A stretch of 64,000 bases of DNA, taken from NCBI RefSeq assembly GCF_009905375.1, contig NC_133649.1, positions 231,545,792-231,609,791 of the forward strand, in the 5' to 3' direction. Position 1 is the stretch's first letter. Every line of letters starts with the position of its first letter. Positions 25,001 to 39,100 of this stretch are shown piece by piece. A model generated the notes under the pieces. It was not told the DNA's origin, did no database searches, and saw only the letters and a list, made by a program, of their open reading frames with translations. The translations under genes were made by a program, and so were the position numbers. The DNA comes from Apium graveolens. Taxonomy: Eukaryota; Streptophyta; Magnoliopsida; Apiales; Apiaceae.

Positions 25001-26322
25001 ATGGCAATGGTCAAAACCTAGCAGGGAGTTCTCGGGTCCTAATGTTATGAACAAAAGCAGTCTAAAGTAAATCGGACATTACGACGGCTATGTTTACGCG
25101 ATTTCCCAAATTTTTACCATTCCAAATCATATCAATCCAACTACCAATCAAAAACAACTCAAGATACAAATTAATGCTACTGATTTCAGTCATAATAAGC
25201 TCAAGGATCTCAATCCAATCATATATTATAACATCTCCAAATTCAACTAACCTACTTAACAATTAAGCTCGAATCATGCTTATCATTCAAATTACTACTC
25301 ATCCATCCAAACCATCTCAAAACTTCAACATTCAAACTTATTACTAAAGGGTGTGAAGATTTACACCTTCCTTGGGAGGTGTTAAGTTGCTAGGAAGCCT
25401 TAGGGAGCCTCCTACAAACTTGATCTTTCCAAAGAAATCAAGAACACAAAGTTAGGCTTTGAAGTTTCTAAAAGTCCGATTTAAAAAACTGTAAAAATGA
25501 GGGTCTTACCATGCTTATTTGGAAGAGACTTGTGAACAAGAGTTGTAGGACATCTCAATACCTTTCCAACTAGCTATAGAACACAATATTTGAGTGAGTA
25601 TTGAAGGAGATATGGTAGTTTGAATTTGCTGGGTTTGTTTTAGCCGAGAGCTTTCTTCTTGAATTGGGAAAGTCAACTTCTAATTTTTGTGTTTTATGAT
25701 ATTTGCTTGGTTGCTTCTCCTTTTTGCCTTGGAAAATGTTTTAGCTTTTTACCATGGTAAATTTTACATGGCCCAAAATCAACCAACAAAACAAAACCCC
25801 TTGTCATGCTTATGTCATGCTATGATGTCATCTTTTCCTCTTTGTCCTCTTCTCATTGGTTGGGTGACATCATCCTCTCTAATCCCTTTGATTAACTTCC
25901 TAATTGTTTGCCTAATGACCGCTGATCTGTTATACGGTTCGCTTAACTTTCGTTTTCATTTATCGTTTGAGGGATCATACCCGGGATCTTATTACTTAGG
26001 TTCCCTTAACCTTTCTCAATATATTATATTCCTTTTATGATCCTCTCTTAATATCCTTTAATTTAAATCCTTTTTATCCTGTTACCTTATACTCAATTCT
26101 TTCCGTATCTAGTGGATTTCCGGGAAAAATCAAAGTGTTCGGAATTGGATTCTGACGATCTTTACATACACTTATATACCACATAGAGTACTAATAATAT
26201 CCCAGAAGATCAATAACAGAACCCCTACATAGTGTGGCATGAAAAGTTTTCTCATTCAGCATCATCTGCAAAATCACTATTCATAAGGGTTTCAAAAATT
26301 TCCAAAAATTGGGGTTATTACA
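22065..26322 (-). repeat. B2 3' LTR
   Basis: This is the left LTR, ending GGTTATTACA before the polypurine tract. The tandem block of about 60-bp units is at about 23990-24215. A plus-strand frame with a hydrophobic start at 25687-26040 recurs in the other LTR and, shortened, in B1; it is antisense to the element. Confidence 0.92.
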
Positions 26323-26340
26323 GTCTCCCCTCCTTAAAAG
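26323..26340 (-). other. Polypurine tract of B2
   Basis: It is identical in sequence and position to that of B1 (GTCTCCCCTCCTTAAAAG on the plus strand), immediately after the LTR. Confidence 0.85.
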
Positions 26341-27110
26341 GATTCCGTCCCGGAATCAGATAGAAAATGAATAGGGATACTCTCTTAGCATTGCACTTTC
26401 TAACTCTCGAGTAAATTTTCCCACATTGTGGTTCTTCCATCAAACTCTGAATAGTTTGATAACCCTTCTCCTAAGCACTTGTTCCTTTTCACTCTATAAC
26501 CCTTCCTGGTTGCTCCATATAGGTTACGTCGGGTTGCATGTCTATGCGCTCATATGCCCCTATTTTTCTGGCATCTGAATTACACTTCCTTAACATTGAT
26601 ACGTGAAACACGTTACGACCTGCTACATGTTCGGGGTTAGGGCTAGCTCATATGTTATCCTCCCAATACGTCTTAATATATCCAAGGGTCCAACAATTCG
26701 TGGACTTAGCTTTCATTTCTTTCCGAACCTCATCTTTCCTTTCCAAGGAAATACCTATAACAACACTAGGTCCCCTGTTTCCTATTCTTTGTCCTTTCGT
26801 GTCAAATCGACATATTTATCATGTCCATCTTGGGCTACTACCAGCCGTCCTCCGATTAGATCTATCATATCCTTGGTCCTTTGGGCCACTACTGGTCTGA
26901 GCATCTTGCGCTCTGCAACTTCATCCTAACATAGGGGAGATCGACATTGTCTTCCCTCAAGGATCTCATAAGGCGACATCTCAATAACGACATATGATCT
27001 ATTGTGGTAAGATAACTTAATCCGCGTTAATTGATCATTCCAAATTCTTTCAAGTCTATTGCACCGGCTCTCATCATAGCTTCTAGCATTATAGCTTTTG
27101 CTTCTCAATA
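26341..27110 (-). pseudogene. B2 integrase C-terminus and chromodomain-like tail
   Basis: A 60-codon minus-strand frame (26926-27108) reads RLERIWNDQLTRIKLSYHNR, then VVIEMSPYEILEGRQCRSPLC, the end of a Ty3/gypsy integrase core. Downstream, a broken reading gives a KDMIDLIGGRLVVAQDGHD stretch, a KMRFGKKGKLSPRIVGP module and a chromodomain-like KLF-V-WKNHNV. The order and spacing match B1. There is no intact frame, so no active integrase is expected. Confidence 0.7.
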
Positions 27111-30079
27111 CCCATTCTTTTCCAGTTCGTAATCGCTACTACCTTCCGTTCCTAATATTATACTGGTTATACTTTTGCTAGTTAGCGTTCTAAACCTTTT
27201 AATAACCACGTCAACCTTAGTATCACGAATGTGTTTCCATTCCGAATACCACCATAACTTTACTACTCCTTTTTCAGCTGCTTCTATCTTCGAAAGCTTA
27301 ATCCTTCATATAGAAGTAAAAAAATTTATTGAGAGATCACTATGATCATGAACACTTGTTATATCGCATAGTTAGTACAGAAGGTGGCCAGCCTTTAGTA
27401 CTTGACAAGCAATTAAACAATAGCTGGTATCCTACTCGGCTTCTATCACACAGATAGATAGTCATTCGGCAATACCTCCCCTTCTAGAAGGGTTGTTCTT
27501 CTCAGTTTATATGAAATGAAAAGAAGAGAAAAGAACGAACTGAAGAGAATTATATATACGAAGAAAAAAAAAATTGCCATAAAATATCTGGCTTGGAATC
27601 TACCTCTGAACTATAGAGGTCTGTCATAGGAGAACAAAACATATATGTATTTATATCAACATCGAGTATTATAGCATCGTATTTCACATGCCTAAATATT
27701 TTCGCCATTCCGTCCATCATTCTATGGACCCATGCTCTTCCTCGAGCTTATACACAATCACCTTTGAAACTCCCTCGATATCGAAACTCGAATCTAGGAT
27801 CTCATTCTAGACATCATCGTTACTAGAATTCTATGCTTGCACCGCAACCTTCCTCATATAGTAATACGACTCTCTTTTCATAAGAGGGAATAAATATTCA
27901 ATAGGTAGATACTCTACTAATTAGTCCATCAATGATAACTTATACACTACCACGACCCGATTAGTGGTACTCAATCTCAACATCCATTCCAATACAACTC
28001 TCACGGTTGTAATCAGCTCATTACTCGCAGAATCATTGCTGCACTACTATGGTCCACTACTGACCTACTGTCGTCATTCATTTTCCATGAAATCTTAATA
28101 TCTAATCATACGGAGTCCATACATGTCGTATAAAATTCTTCTAAGGAGGTAACATAATCACCATTCAAGATTCATGAAGAACACTCCTGATCCTGACATA
28201 CATACATGACATGAAGCAGATAAAATTGCAGAAGAGTTTCAATCAAAGCAACGATAGCAGGTTAATACCATTCTTAATCGTATGCCTTAAATAGAAGACT
28301 TAACTCAAGGGTTCGTCTAGTCCTTTTTGAAACATGGTCCTGGCTTATCTCAAGATAGTATCTTCTGAGATAGATAGCCCGCTCATGGCGATTACACGAA
28401 TTAAACCTTTACCAACTACTATTACGGTTGGGTATTGCACAGTCATCAGAAGGAATGTCAATCTTCCAAACCATAATACAACCTTCATAGCTTTAACCAT
28501 TATCACAGTATACTTTTGGCACAAGCGCCTATAATTATCCTCTTACCTTTAAAGTGTCGGTCACCTCTTTGGCCTTTCCTGATAGTAAAATTTCCTTACA
28601 GTCAATGTCATTTTAACCACCTCTAAATAATTTTCCACCTCATTTCAATCACAGCTTATGTGAAGATGTTTTCCTTAAAGTCTGATGAGTAAAATAAAAA
28701 AATTATCACCATTTTTCCATAAGTTATTGCCTCAGCCTTTAGAGGTTAATCACTGTCATGACTGACTTTTAATCATACTTAGAACATCTTTTTATCTTAA
28801 ATCCTAATTGCCCTGAATAATTTCGACCATTACTGGTTCGATCCATACTTTCTCGTGGTTTAACACGTGCCCCACTTGGCATCATTATAATTACATCATA
28901 TTTCCTTTAACAACATTTCTATTCTTGAGAATTTTGAATATTACCTTTCTCCTTGTAAAACCTCTAAGGTTATCCTTGAATCGTTCCTCCTGTATTCCCT
29001 AGATACAGGGCATATCAAGATACCATTTATTAATACCAGAATCATTGTCTATATACTTCTGGAAAAAAAAAAATTCTCCACTGATTCTTAAAGGTTGTTA
29101 TTACCTTAATCCTTTCCAATTCATACTGTCAAAACTCATACTATCCCTATTAAGGGTGAAATGCCAACCTTTAGGCATTCCCCTAGGATTCATTTTAAGT
29201 TACCGATGTTCTATCCTTAATTCCACCTTTAAAAAGGTACATACATCCTTCCATGGATAAATCAAGTCATATATCCCTGATGAGGGTGTCTTATTCAATC
29301 ATTCCCACCTCGATAGTATATGCCTAATTTTACAATAACATCTGTATTCAAAATGAGGTCAATCAATATGGCCTCCAAAAGATAACAACGGTTATCCGGT
29401 TTTCTTGCCTAATTTGGTAACGATAACAAGGATGTTCTGGAAGATATTGGTCGTGTTCAACGTGAACCTCTTCTTAATAATTCCTTATATACTTTTGTTG
29501 TTTATCTCAACAGTCGCCTCAATGTTGGGATATCTTTCATACCTGGCGTCTCCCTTTCTGGGTATCAAGCCACCGATCTTAATTTTCCTAATTTCTTACT
29601 TCCTTGTCTCCTCAGTCTATCCGCGTCTCATTATTTATCCTTCGAATTATCTCAAGGTTTCCTCGAATCCTCCCAACTCACAAGGGATAAAATATATGTA
29701 TCTCTTATGCCCTCAACCATCAATTTTAACTCATGGTGAATCACCCTCATCCTGACGAATGCATACTTTTCTATTTCTATTGCTACGAGTCTTTAGGGTT
29801 TCCTCATACCCAACTCCCTTATCATACCTCAAACTCTATTGCCTTTATATTCCTTTCCACTTCAGTTTCTTTTTATTTTCCTTTCTCTTATCATTATTTC
29901 TTGAACCAACACAACATAAGCATTGATTTCAAACATCCCGTCATTCTGGATTCGTGTCCTTAGAACGAATCTTGACAACTTTTACAACTTAAATTCACAA
30001 TTCATCATACTCGTCTGCCTTTGTTCTGACTCTAAAGCTTTTACACTATCTCCATAACCTTGGGATTACTTTCCCGAAA
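27111..30079. other. B2 internal region without recognisable domains
   Basis: This is the counterpart of 8521-11229 in B1. Plus-strand frames at 28334-28534, 29045-29260, 29405-29755 and 29733-29963 are antisense and partly shared with B1. No RT palm, protease or RNA gene was seen. Confidence 0.55.
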
Positions 30080-30400
30080 ACAATTGACTGAACTTAAATC
30101 AGTTTATTATAATCTCTTGCTTCGTGCCTTCCTTGGCCTTTCACCAGCGGGTGATCTCTCTCTTAGGAGGGTAAGTGACAAAAACAGTCTTTTGTGATTC
30201 GTCAATCATTCAGAATCTCAAATGATTCCTCTATTTCCTTTATCCAGGCTCTTGCCTCGGCTGGGTCAGCTCGTTCCTTGGAACTCTGAGAGCTTAGCGA
30301 CTTAAAGGTCCTGAAAGAATTTCCCACTACATTGTTTCCCTCAAGGTGGTGGTTGGGAATAAAGTATAAGTTCTGTTTAGACAGGTCCATGAATTTCCGT
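30080..30400 (-). pseudogene. B2 gag remnant
   Basis: A 62-codon minus-strand frame (30202-30390) begins MDLSKQNLYF and contains FRTFKSLSSQSSKE followed by ADPAEARAWIKEIEESFEIL, the front of the Ty3/gypsy gag core. Beyond it a broken reading continues toward 30080. As in B1 it lies downstream of the RT/RNase H block, not beside the primer site. Confidence 0.75.
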
Positions 30401-30639
30401 ATAGGAGTACCGTAACGGGTCTCCTTTCCTTACTCGACTTTCTGTTTCCTTAGTATGAAATGTTTCATCCTTCTCCCATACTTGGGGCTATCTTATACGT
30501 TAAAAATCCTTGTTTTCCACTTCATTATGTGATGGGCTCCTTCTTTCTTAATGGCAACCTCCCTGACTATCACATTCAGGGTTTGCCCTAAATCTTATTC
30601 CTTGAACTATGACTTTCATCTAAGATCTCATCTTTAAGC

Positions 30640-31420
30640 TCTTGAACATTTGGAACCCAAATTCTGTAGGAATACCTCATTATTCCTTTATCATCTTTCT
30701 CGGTATTAATCTTGTATCTAATTGTTGGCTCTCTGCCTTCATTCATCACTTTTTTTTTCGGCACAATATGTTCTTTTCCAATAATTCGGGCTGTATTGCA
30801 ATCTCAAACAGCTTTTCGGTACCGGCTCCGGTTACCTTCACTTCTATTTCCATTTTCTCAAAATCTCTTATAAACTCTCCCAAAGACATTATCATCTTGA
30901 GTCTCTCCTTTTTACTAAGGGCATCAGCCACCACATTGGCTTTCCCCGAATGATAAAGAATCTCATAATTGTAATCCTTGATTAGCTCTAACCACCTTCT
31001 CTGGCGCATGTTGAGCTCTTTCTACGCAAAAAAAATGTACTAGAGCTCCTATGGTTTGTGTAAATCTCGCACTTCTATCCATACCAGTAGTACCTCCAAT
31101 ATTTAGGGCAAAACTATTGCCACGAGCCCAAGCTCATGGGTGAGGGTATCGAATTTTATATTCCCTTAATTGTCTTGACGCGGACGCGATTATCTTGCTG
31201 TGCTGTATAAGAAGCACCCTAATTCCTTATGCGAAGCGTCACTTACAAATCACAAAATCTTCTTTTCCATCCGGCAATGCCATCATAGGGGCTGTCACCA
31301 ATCTTTGCTTCAGTTCTTAAAAGCTGTTCTCGCATTTCTCTGTCCATTCAAACTTCTCAGTCTTACGAGTAAGCCGCGTTAAAGGGGCTACTATCTTTAC
31401 AAACTTGAACGAACCTCCGG
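30640..31420 (-). pseudogene. B2 RT end, RNase H and integrase N-terminal remnant
   Basis: The 87-codon minus-strand frame 30746-31009 reads RRWLELIKDYNYEILYHSGK, NVVADALSKKERLK and then LFEIAIQPELLEK. This is the classic end of Ty3/gypsy RNase H running towards integrase. To its right (31230-31420) an interrupted reading matches the VAPLTRLTRKTEKFEW connection domain. The RT palm with catalytic Asp residues is missing. The frame closes after ILCRKKK, at nearly the same place as in B1 (ILCQKKL), so the lesion predates both insertions. Confidence 0.8.
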
Positions 31421-31859
31421 TAGTGATCGACCAATCCTACTTCTGGTAGTCGCTCTAACCATGGTTATCAATTCCACAGTGGTCCTTTATTCATTCTTGT
31501 CAGGATCCTCCACGTGATCCTCCTCAGCAACAATCCCTTCTAGGACAGCATCCTCAACCGCTACATCCTCAATATGAACATCATCTGGTCCTGCGTTAGG
31601 ACGCTCTATCAGATCCATAATCTGATCTCCAATAAGTAATAAAACATCATCGCGTTGTTGCTCCTCAACCTCAGGGTTCGGAGTCCCGCTACCATATACG
31701 ATAACGAACTACGCTTCTATCACGATATTTATAAGGATTCCCGTAAGGGTTTTAACTGTCAGTACTACGTTAGGTAGTCCGACTATGAACTTGGCAAGAG
31801 TTCTTATTATCTTAGTTATTATCTTAACGTCACATCATCTCTGAGGTTTATAACGCTTA
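31421..31859 (-). other. B2 leader region
   Basis: About 440 bp between the RT remnant and the primer site match 12563-12977 of B1. There is no open frame of note. Confidence 0.4.
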
Positions 31860-31871
31860 GCTCTGATACCA
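31860..31871 (-). other. B2 primer binding site (initiator tRNA-Met)
   Basis: The plus strand reads GCTCTGATACCA, giving TGGTATCAGAGC on the element's strand, four bases from the 5' LTR. Confidence 0.9.
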
Positions 31872-31875
31872 CTTC

Positions 31876-34800
31876 TGTATCACCCCCAAATCCGGGGTCG
31901 GGGATCCGGGTTGTCACGAGTTCCATTTCCCTTAATAACACCCAATCTTAATAATTAATCAACTACTCTGTACTGTGACCCCACAATAAACACACACACC
32001 ACAAGTTATAGTCTCAGAGATGAACATCCAAAAATAATCACAAGTCATTTTATTCCACAATTATCTGCCAATACACCTTAAAAGGTTTTCTGAATAAATT
32101 TACATTTTCTTTGCCATTATTACAATTCATAAATATACATAAATCTGGTACATTGAAAGTTGAAAGCCTAGCCTATTGGTAGTTCCTACCTCACCTACAG
32201 CGACATCAACGCCTATAGGAAACTGCGTAACGTTTCCTATCCGCTCGCCAATCGAGAGCTTGGTCCTGTTCATCTTTTCTATCTGTTGTCGTGTGATGAA
32301 AAGAAGAAAGCAAGGGTGAGCAGCAAGCCCACCAAAATAATATGTATAATGATTAACAATATATGAGCCTTCTCATAGTACTCATGAAAGTCTTGGTCAA
32401 AAGAAATGAACCAAGTTGATATCTTAATGCGATGAAGTCGCAAAATATTTAGTATATATATACATATATACTTTTCAAAATATTGGAAGTCCTCTTCCAT
32501 GCATAATACACACAGAGTTCCAGTGTATAACTGTATAAAAATATCGTTGCAAGGTGATCTCATATATCTAACCTTGTCTCAACATTTTTCTGAAAATCTT
32601 TGTCATGCATAAGAAAATCATTTACTAGATACAAGTTTAAAAGATGAAGTTACAAGATACTCCAATATACTTATATCTTTTCCAAATACTACTTGAACTA
32701 CCACCGTTCAAGTTATAATTAGTTTCAAAAGTTCATCACATAGATGAGACTACAAGACCAGATTTGAATAGATTAAATGTTTAAAATATCATCAAAATAA
32801 AATGAAGTTACGAGATACTCCATTTGATGCAAACATCATTTTGAAAACTTGACTCTGCCAACACTCAACAATCGCCCAACCGTAGCCTTTCTATCGAAGT
32901 GCTCTGGGTAGTGTTGCAGAAATATCCAATTGGATGATGAACTCATTACGGGAGTTTTCCGCGCCAGGAAGACCACTTACGATGATCAGTCGTAGTAGTG
33001 CAACCCCACCATTTTCTACATGTAGAGGAGAACCTGTCGGATTTACTTGTCAACCGAACACTGAACTCCTAAGGAATGGACCGCCTTAGCGGAACTTCCA
33101 GGCCATTTGGGCCAATATAATAAGGCTGGGCCGGCGCTACTCGACCACTTACGCCACTCCTAGTTCAGATGAAATCCATGACTCTCAAACGTAAAGCTCG
33201 TTCCCCCTTTCCCCAAGTAGAAACTTGTTGATACGGCTCCACCAAGAAGTCGTATCTAGTTGGAAAGGAAAACTCACCGATATTTCCCAGGCGATGCCTG
33301 TTAATGGATTAACTTGTTCCAAGAATTTTACTTCCCGAGTGTTGGGTAAGTAATCATTTCATTTATCAAAACAGCAACCTTGTTGCGAATATAAAACAGA
33401 CCACAGAGCCGGATCCCTCAGGTTTTGAGCGAGTATTTAAATCCCCTTCGAAAGGAGGATCTTAAATATAAAAATGAGTTTTGGGATCCGCTCTAACTTT
33501 TAAAAATCATTTTGAAGACTCGCAAAACATTTTTAAGAATGTTTGGAGTGATGCTGATTTAACAAAATAAATCAGTCCCAATATATTAGAAAATATCTGA
33601 ATATTATTATTTAAATAATATTCCCATAAAGAATAATCTTTATAAAAATAATTGAAGTAGAAGTTTTAAAACTTATACTTGAAATGAATATTAAATAACC
33701 AAAGATATACCTATACGAAAGTACTATCTTTATTTGAATAATCAAAAGTGAGTTTCATTATCGACACCTTATTCTTTAATAAAATAAAGAATATATCTCA
33801 GCAAATAATCAGAGTCATAGATCCTCAAATGAATATTCAAATAATATTCAATAAATAAAATAAGCTGAGTCATAAGCCCTCGAATGAATATTCGAAATAA
33901 TATTCAATAATAAAATAAAGGAGTCATAAGTCCTCAGATGAATATTCGAAATAATATTCAATAATAAAATAAAGGAGTCATAAGTCCTCGGATGAATATT
34001 CGAAATAATATTCAATAATAAAATAAAGTTATCGAATAAACCTTATTCGATTAATAGTTTTGAAAACTATAACCATATATATATATATAAAATCTACTCG
34101 GGATCCTCGACTCCCGGTTTTAGAAAATGTTTTCACCTTTGGGTCCCTATACTAAGGGTATATGCAAATTACCGCTATTCTCTAGCATAGGTATTATCAA
34201 CTGAACCAACAGATATATATATGGCAAGAATATGAAACAGGCATGCATATATATACCATATCAGCATGCTTCAATATATCGCAAAATTTGCTAATTAACC
34301 AACATGCATCTATCACAAGATAATGCATATACATATATACATCACAACAACAGTATAACGGGTAGAAAACTTGCCTGAGTGCTCCCGGATAGACTTAAGC
34401 TTAGAGTGGGTCCGATAACCTATGAACAACAACATAAGTCGAAATTAAACCCCGGTCGCTTAAGAAACTAGACTTTAACCATTTAGAGTCCTAACGTTCG
34501 CTTTCGTGCTTAACGGTTTACTTAAGTCGCTCGAGTATACTCGGCTCCATCATTTTTAATAAATTAACCATTAAGGGTTTTAAGGCGATTCTTTTGCGAG
34601 TATATTACCAACTGTCTAATACACTTTACATAATTGATTCCTACTCCAATTAGTCCTTTAAGGTCTTTAACCAAGGTTTCAAAGTAAGGCGAGGGGTAAT
34701 GGTTCGTTCGCGAAACGTCGTTACTTAAAACGGCCGTTTCTCCTAAACCATACATCGGAATCAAACGAACCACATATCAAAATGAAGCTCGTAACATGAA

Positions 34801-36132
34801 CTATCTAAACATGGCAATGGTCAAAACCTAGCAGGGAGTTCTGGGGTCCTAATGTTATGAACAAAAGCAGTCTAAAGTAAATCGGACATTACGACGGCTA
34901 TATTTACGCGATTTCCCAAATTTTTACCATTCCAAATCATATCAATCCAACTACCAATCAACAACAACTCAAGATACACATCAATGCTACTGATTTCAGT
35001 CATAATAAGCTCAAGGATCTCAATCCAATCATATATTATAACATCTCCAAATTCAACTAAACTACTTAACAATTAAGCTCGAATCATGCTTATCATTCAA
35101 ATTACTACTCATCCATCCAAACCATCTCAAAACTTCAACATTCAAAATTATTACTAAAGGGTGTGAAGATTTATACCTTCCTTGGGAGGTGTTAAGTTGC
35201 TAGGAAGCCTTAGAGAGCCTCCTACAAGCTTGATCTTTCCAAAGAAATCAAGAACACAAAGTTAGGCTTTGAAGTTTCTAAAAGTCCGATTTAAAGAACT
35301 GTAAAAATGAGGATCTTACCATGCTTATTTGGAAGAGACTTGTGAACAAGAGTTGTAGGACATCTCAATACCTTTCCAACGAGCTATAGAACACAACATT
35401 TGAGTGAGTATTGAAGGAGATATGGCAGTTTGAAGTTGCTGGGTTTGTTTTAGCCGAGAGCTTTCTTCTTGAAATGGGAAAGTCAACTTCTAATTTTTGT
35501 GTTTTATGATATTTGCTTGGTTGCTTCTCCTTTTTTCCTTGGAAAATGTTTTAGCTTTTTACCATGATAAATTTTACATGGTCCAAAATCAACCAACAAA
35601 ACAAAACCCCTTGTCATGCTTATGTCATGCTATGATGTCATCTTTCCCTCTTTGTCCTCTTCTCATTGGTTGGGTGACATCGTCCTCTCTAATCCCTTTG
35701 ATTAACTTCCTAATTGTTTGCCTAATGACCGCTGATCTGTTATACGGTTCGCTTAACTTTCGTTTTCGTTTATCGTTTGAGGGATCATACCCGGGATCTT
35801 ATTACTTAGGTTCCCTTAACCTTTCTCAATATATTATATTCCTTTTATGATCCTCTCTTAATATCCTTTAATTTAAATCCTTTTTATCCTGTTACCTTAT
35901 ACTCAATTCTTTCCGTATCTAGTGAATTTCCGGGAAAAATCAAAGTGTTCGGAATTGGATTTTGACGATCTTTACATACACTTATATACCACATGGAGTA
36001 CTAATAATATCCCAGAAGATCAATAACAGAACCCCTACATAGTGTGGCATGAAAAGTTTTCTCATTCAGCATCATCTGCAAAATCACTATTCATAAGGGT
36101 TTCAAAAATTTCCAAAAATTGGGGTTATTACA
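31876..36132 (-). repeat. B2 5' LTR
   Basis: This is the right LTR, next to the primer site, ending TTATTACA before ATTCG. It contains the same about 330-bp extra segment as the left LTR (about 31914-32282). Confidence 0.92.
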
Positions 36133-39100
36133 ATTCGAGTAAAATAAAAACATGGGATTTGTTCTGTTATCTTCGTAATGGTCCTAGAGACTTTTTAAAA
36201 ATGATGAGTGAATTTAATTGTTGGTCTTTGCATTTTTAAATTGATTTTATGTGGAAAATGTATTTGTTAAAGCAAGTTTGCGAAATTCATATAAAATCAA
36301 CCGTTCGCTCAAAAATTCATTATGAGTAATGATTGGAAAGCTAATTTCGAGATCTACGTGTTAAAGATTTTTATTCAAGGCAATTTCATCTTTCTGAGAG
36401 AAGCATTTGCAGATTAACTCTATTTTCTTTTAAGGATAAAAAGAGAATCAAATTAAACAATAACTTAATTACCATATTACCCTCCCTTGCTAATATAAAA
36501 TCACCCCACCTTCTTCTCTTTTCTTTTTCTTCCCGAGCCCTTCTCTTCCTTCTCTCTTTTCTTTCTCTCTTTTCTCTCATTTCTTTCTCTCTCTCTCTCT
36601 CTCTCGGATTTCTCTCTCCCTCTCGGTACTTTCTCTCTCTTCACTCTCTCTCACTTGTTCTTCACTCATTTTCGGGTATAAAACCCTGATTGTGTGAGGA
36701 ATAGAGATATCCACTTGTATTCATGCATGTAACTATTTTTAAGTTTTTGGGAGAGATCAAAGTTGAGTTTGGTGGTTTTTGAGTTCGGCTTTCATGAAAA
36801 CAAAAAGGGGTTTGTGTTTTGAATAAGGATGTGTGTTTGCATGTGTGTCTTACTTGTGTAAATGGGTGGTTGATGGTTGGAAACCCCCGAATGGGGGCAC
36901 CACCGAGATGCCACCGCCACCGGTGATGAACTCCGGTGAACCGGTGGTGAGCTATAATGTTAAAAACTGAGCTCTAGAACCTTAAAATCAAATATTTGTG
37001 TTTGTATGTGGTGTTTTGATTAAAAGGCTGAATGGCCCTTACTATTTTAAGAAATCAAGTTGATTGTATTGAAATGCATGAGTTATTGATTTGATGTTGA
37101 AATATAGGTTGATTTGTGATTTAAAGACTAAGGATATCAATTTGCATGTTTTGTTTTTGAAAAACCCGAATGGTCTTGATCTTTAAAGTTGTTGATTGAG
37201 TTAACTTGTTTAAAATAATTTGGATTGGTTAATGAATTAAAAAGGAATGAAATTGTTGTTGCATGCTAAATATAGGTTTGGATTTTGTGTTAATAAGAAA
37301 GGAAATTGATTTTTTTGTGAGATAATCTTGGTAAACACTAAGTTTGTATGGCCTAAAAGTGATTGCATGCTAGTTTTAAAGATGATCAAGATATGCATGT
37401 CATTGATTTGTCCTTGAGATGTAAATTTGAGTTTTTGCCGATAGGAATTGAGTTAAAAGGGACTAATTTGATGGATAAATGGATGCATGTTGTGATTTAG
37501 GTGAAATTCGATTGTGTTGAGAAACTTAGTTGGCTTACTTGATGAAAATGAAGTGTTTGCATGCGAGCATGTATGTATGATTTGGTTCGAATTATTGTTG
37601 ATATAAGAGATGTTAGATTATGCTATGATTAAGGATGCATGGTGTAATTTTGAGAGTTTTGATTGTATACATATAATTATGGTTCGAATTTTTATGATTA
37701 AAAGAAAGGAGAATGATTCTTTAATAGTTTTGAATGAGTTGTGTGTGTGTGTGAATTAAAGTGAGTATTTGGTTAATTTTGTGTGATAAGGCCGAATAGG
37801 CCATAGGGATTAAAAGTCAAAAACTTGGTTTTTATGATCAAAAGGATGATTGAAGATGTATAGTGAATATCTATAAATTTGTTTGCTTGATTGTAATATG
37901 TGGTTCGAATTAAGGAACAAAAGAAAAAGGGAACTAAGTTGATTGATTTTAAAAGATATAAGTGATAGTTACAGACGTAAATGTTTGGTTGTGAATAAAT
38001 CTTGTACTCGTATGAGTTATAATAGTATGATTTGAGAAATAGCTAAGGATAAACAAGTGTGCTTCGATTGTTAGGATATAAAGTTATGAAAAAGGGATAT
38101 GCTATATGCTATGTGCTATATGCTTATATGTATAAGCTATATTCGTATGCTCGAGTCAAAGATATAGTCGAGTTATCGTATAGAGTGATCGTTCCAGGAA
38201 CGAGAGTTGAGAATCTGATTAAGATTTTGGTTTTATTGTAGATTCGGAGCGTGAGGGCATTCAGGCTAGGAAAGGAAAGAATTTACTAGGTGGCAGTAGT
38301 TCAACTTTCATGAAAGCAAATCCAGGCAAGTAACTCTAATTACTTGCGTAAATGATTATAAAGAGAATGTTGTTCATACCATGTAGAGTATTGAACTGTT
38401 TACGTATGAAACCCTTGTTTTATGAATCCCTGTTATTGATTTGAAGTACCCTTGTTCTTGATAACCTGTTATTGATAAGCCTATTGATATCACCCTTTGA
38501 TAATCTCTCTTTTCTGTTCAAGTTACCTATTGAGCCATGAATTGTATTGAACCTTTTTAATATCTTTGTTAACCCTGTTTAATGATATCCTGTTTCTTTT
38601 GATCACCCTATTAATCCCCAAACCAATGTTAATCCTTCTAAATTTTAGTGCCTAGTTATCCTTGATACAGAATTCTTGTGAATTGTTCCTTGCGTACCTT
38701 TGAATCACTCCCTGAACTTTGTTTCTTTAAAATCTGATTTAAGAATGAGTTTCGACTTGAAAGAGTCCGAATGATTTCAAATGCTTGGTAATGATAAAAT
38801 GAATTTTAGAAAACCTATTTGTTTTTCCAACTCAAGGTTTTCCAAATGAATTCCTGATGGATTGGATTGGGACGTAAGAGGCTAGTGGGACTAGTCCAGT
38901 CATGGTAAGAGGCTAGCGGGACTAGTCCAGTTTAAGGCTGAAATTATGCCGATTGGTACCTTAAAGACCAGAATGGAGGTCGGTACGGGTTGATCACCGT
39001 ATATAATGATATGGAAAGATAAAGTGATCCAATAAAGGGTTCTAAGTGATTATTTAAAAAGGGAACTGAAACTTTTGTTCAGTAAATTGATTTTGAAATT

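Larger units (their letters stand above)
22065..36132 (-). mobile_element. Element B2: second Tekay/Del-type Ty3/gypsy element with about 4.26-kb LTRs
   Basis: LTRs at 22065-26322 (4258 bp) and 31876-36132 (4257 bp) are flanked by ATTCG at 22060-22064 and 36133-36137. The primer site (reverse complement 31860-31871) and polypurine tract (26323-26340) give minus orientation. It is the same family as B1 across LTRs and the 5.5-kb interior. Its LTR carries about 330 bp more near the plus-strand left end (about 22103-22470), absent from B1. The two B2 LTRs differ clearly more often than those of B1, so B2 is older. The right LTR begins TGTATCACCCCC, with one change from the canonical TGTAACACCCCC. 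The interior is decayed, with the same abnormal domain order as B1. Confidence 0.92.

Noticed and set aside
25687..26040. 117-codon plus-strand frame with a hydrophobic, signal-peptide-like start
   Set aside because: It lies inside a B2 LTR, is antisense to the element and recurs in the other LTR (35497-35850) and, shortened, in B1. It is carried by the repeat and matches no family.
36585..36605. CT microsatellite as a regulatory element
   Set aside because: It is a simple repeat within a pyrimidine-rich leader; nothing supports a specific function.
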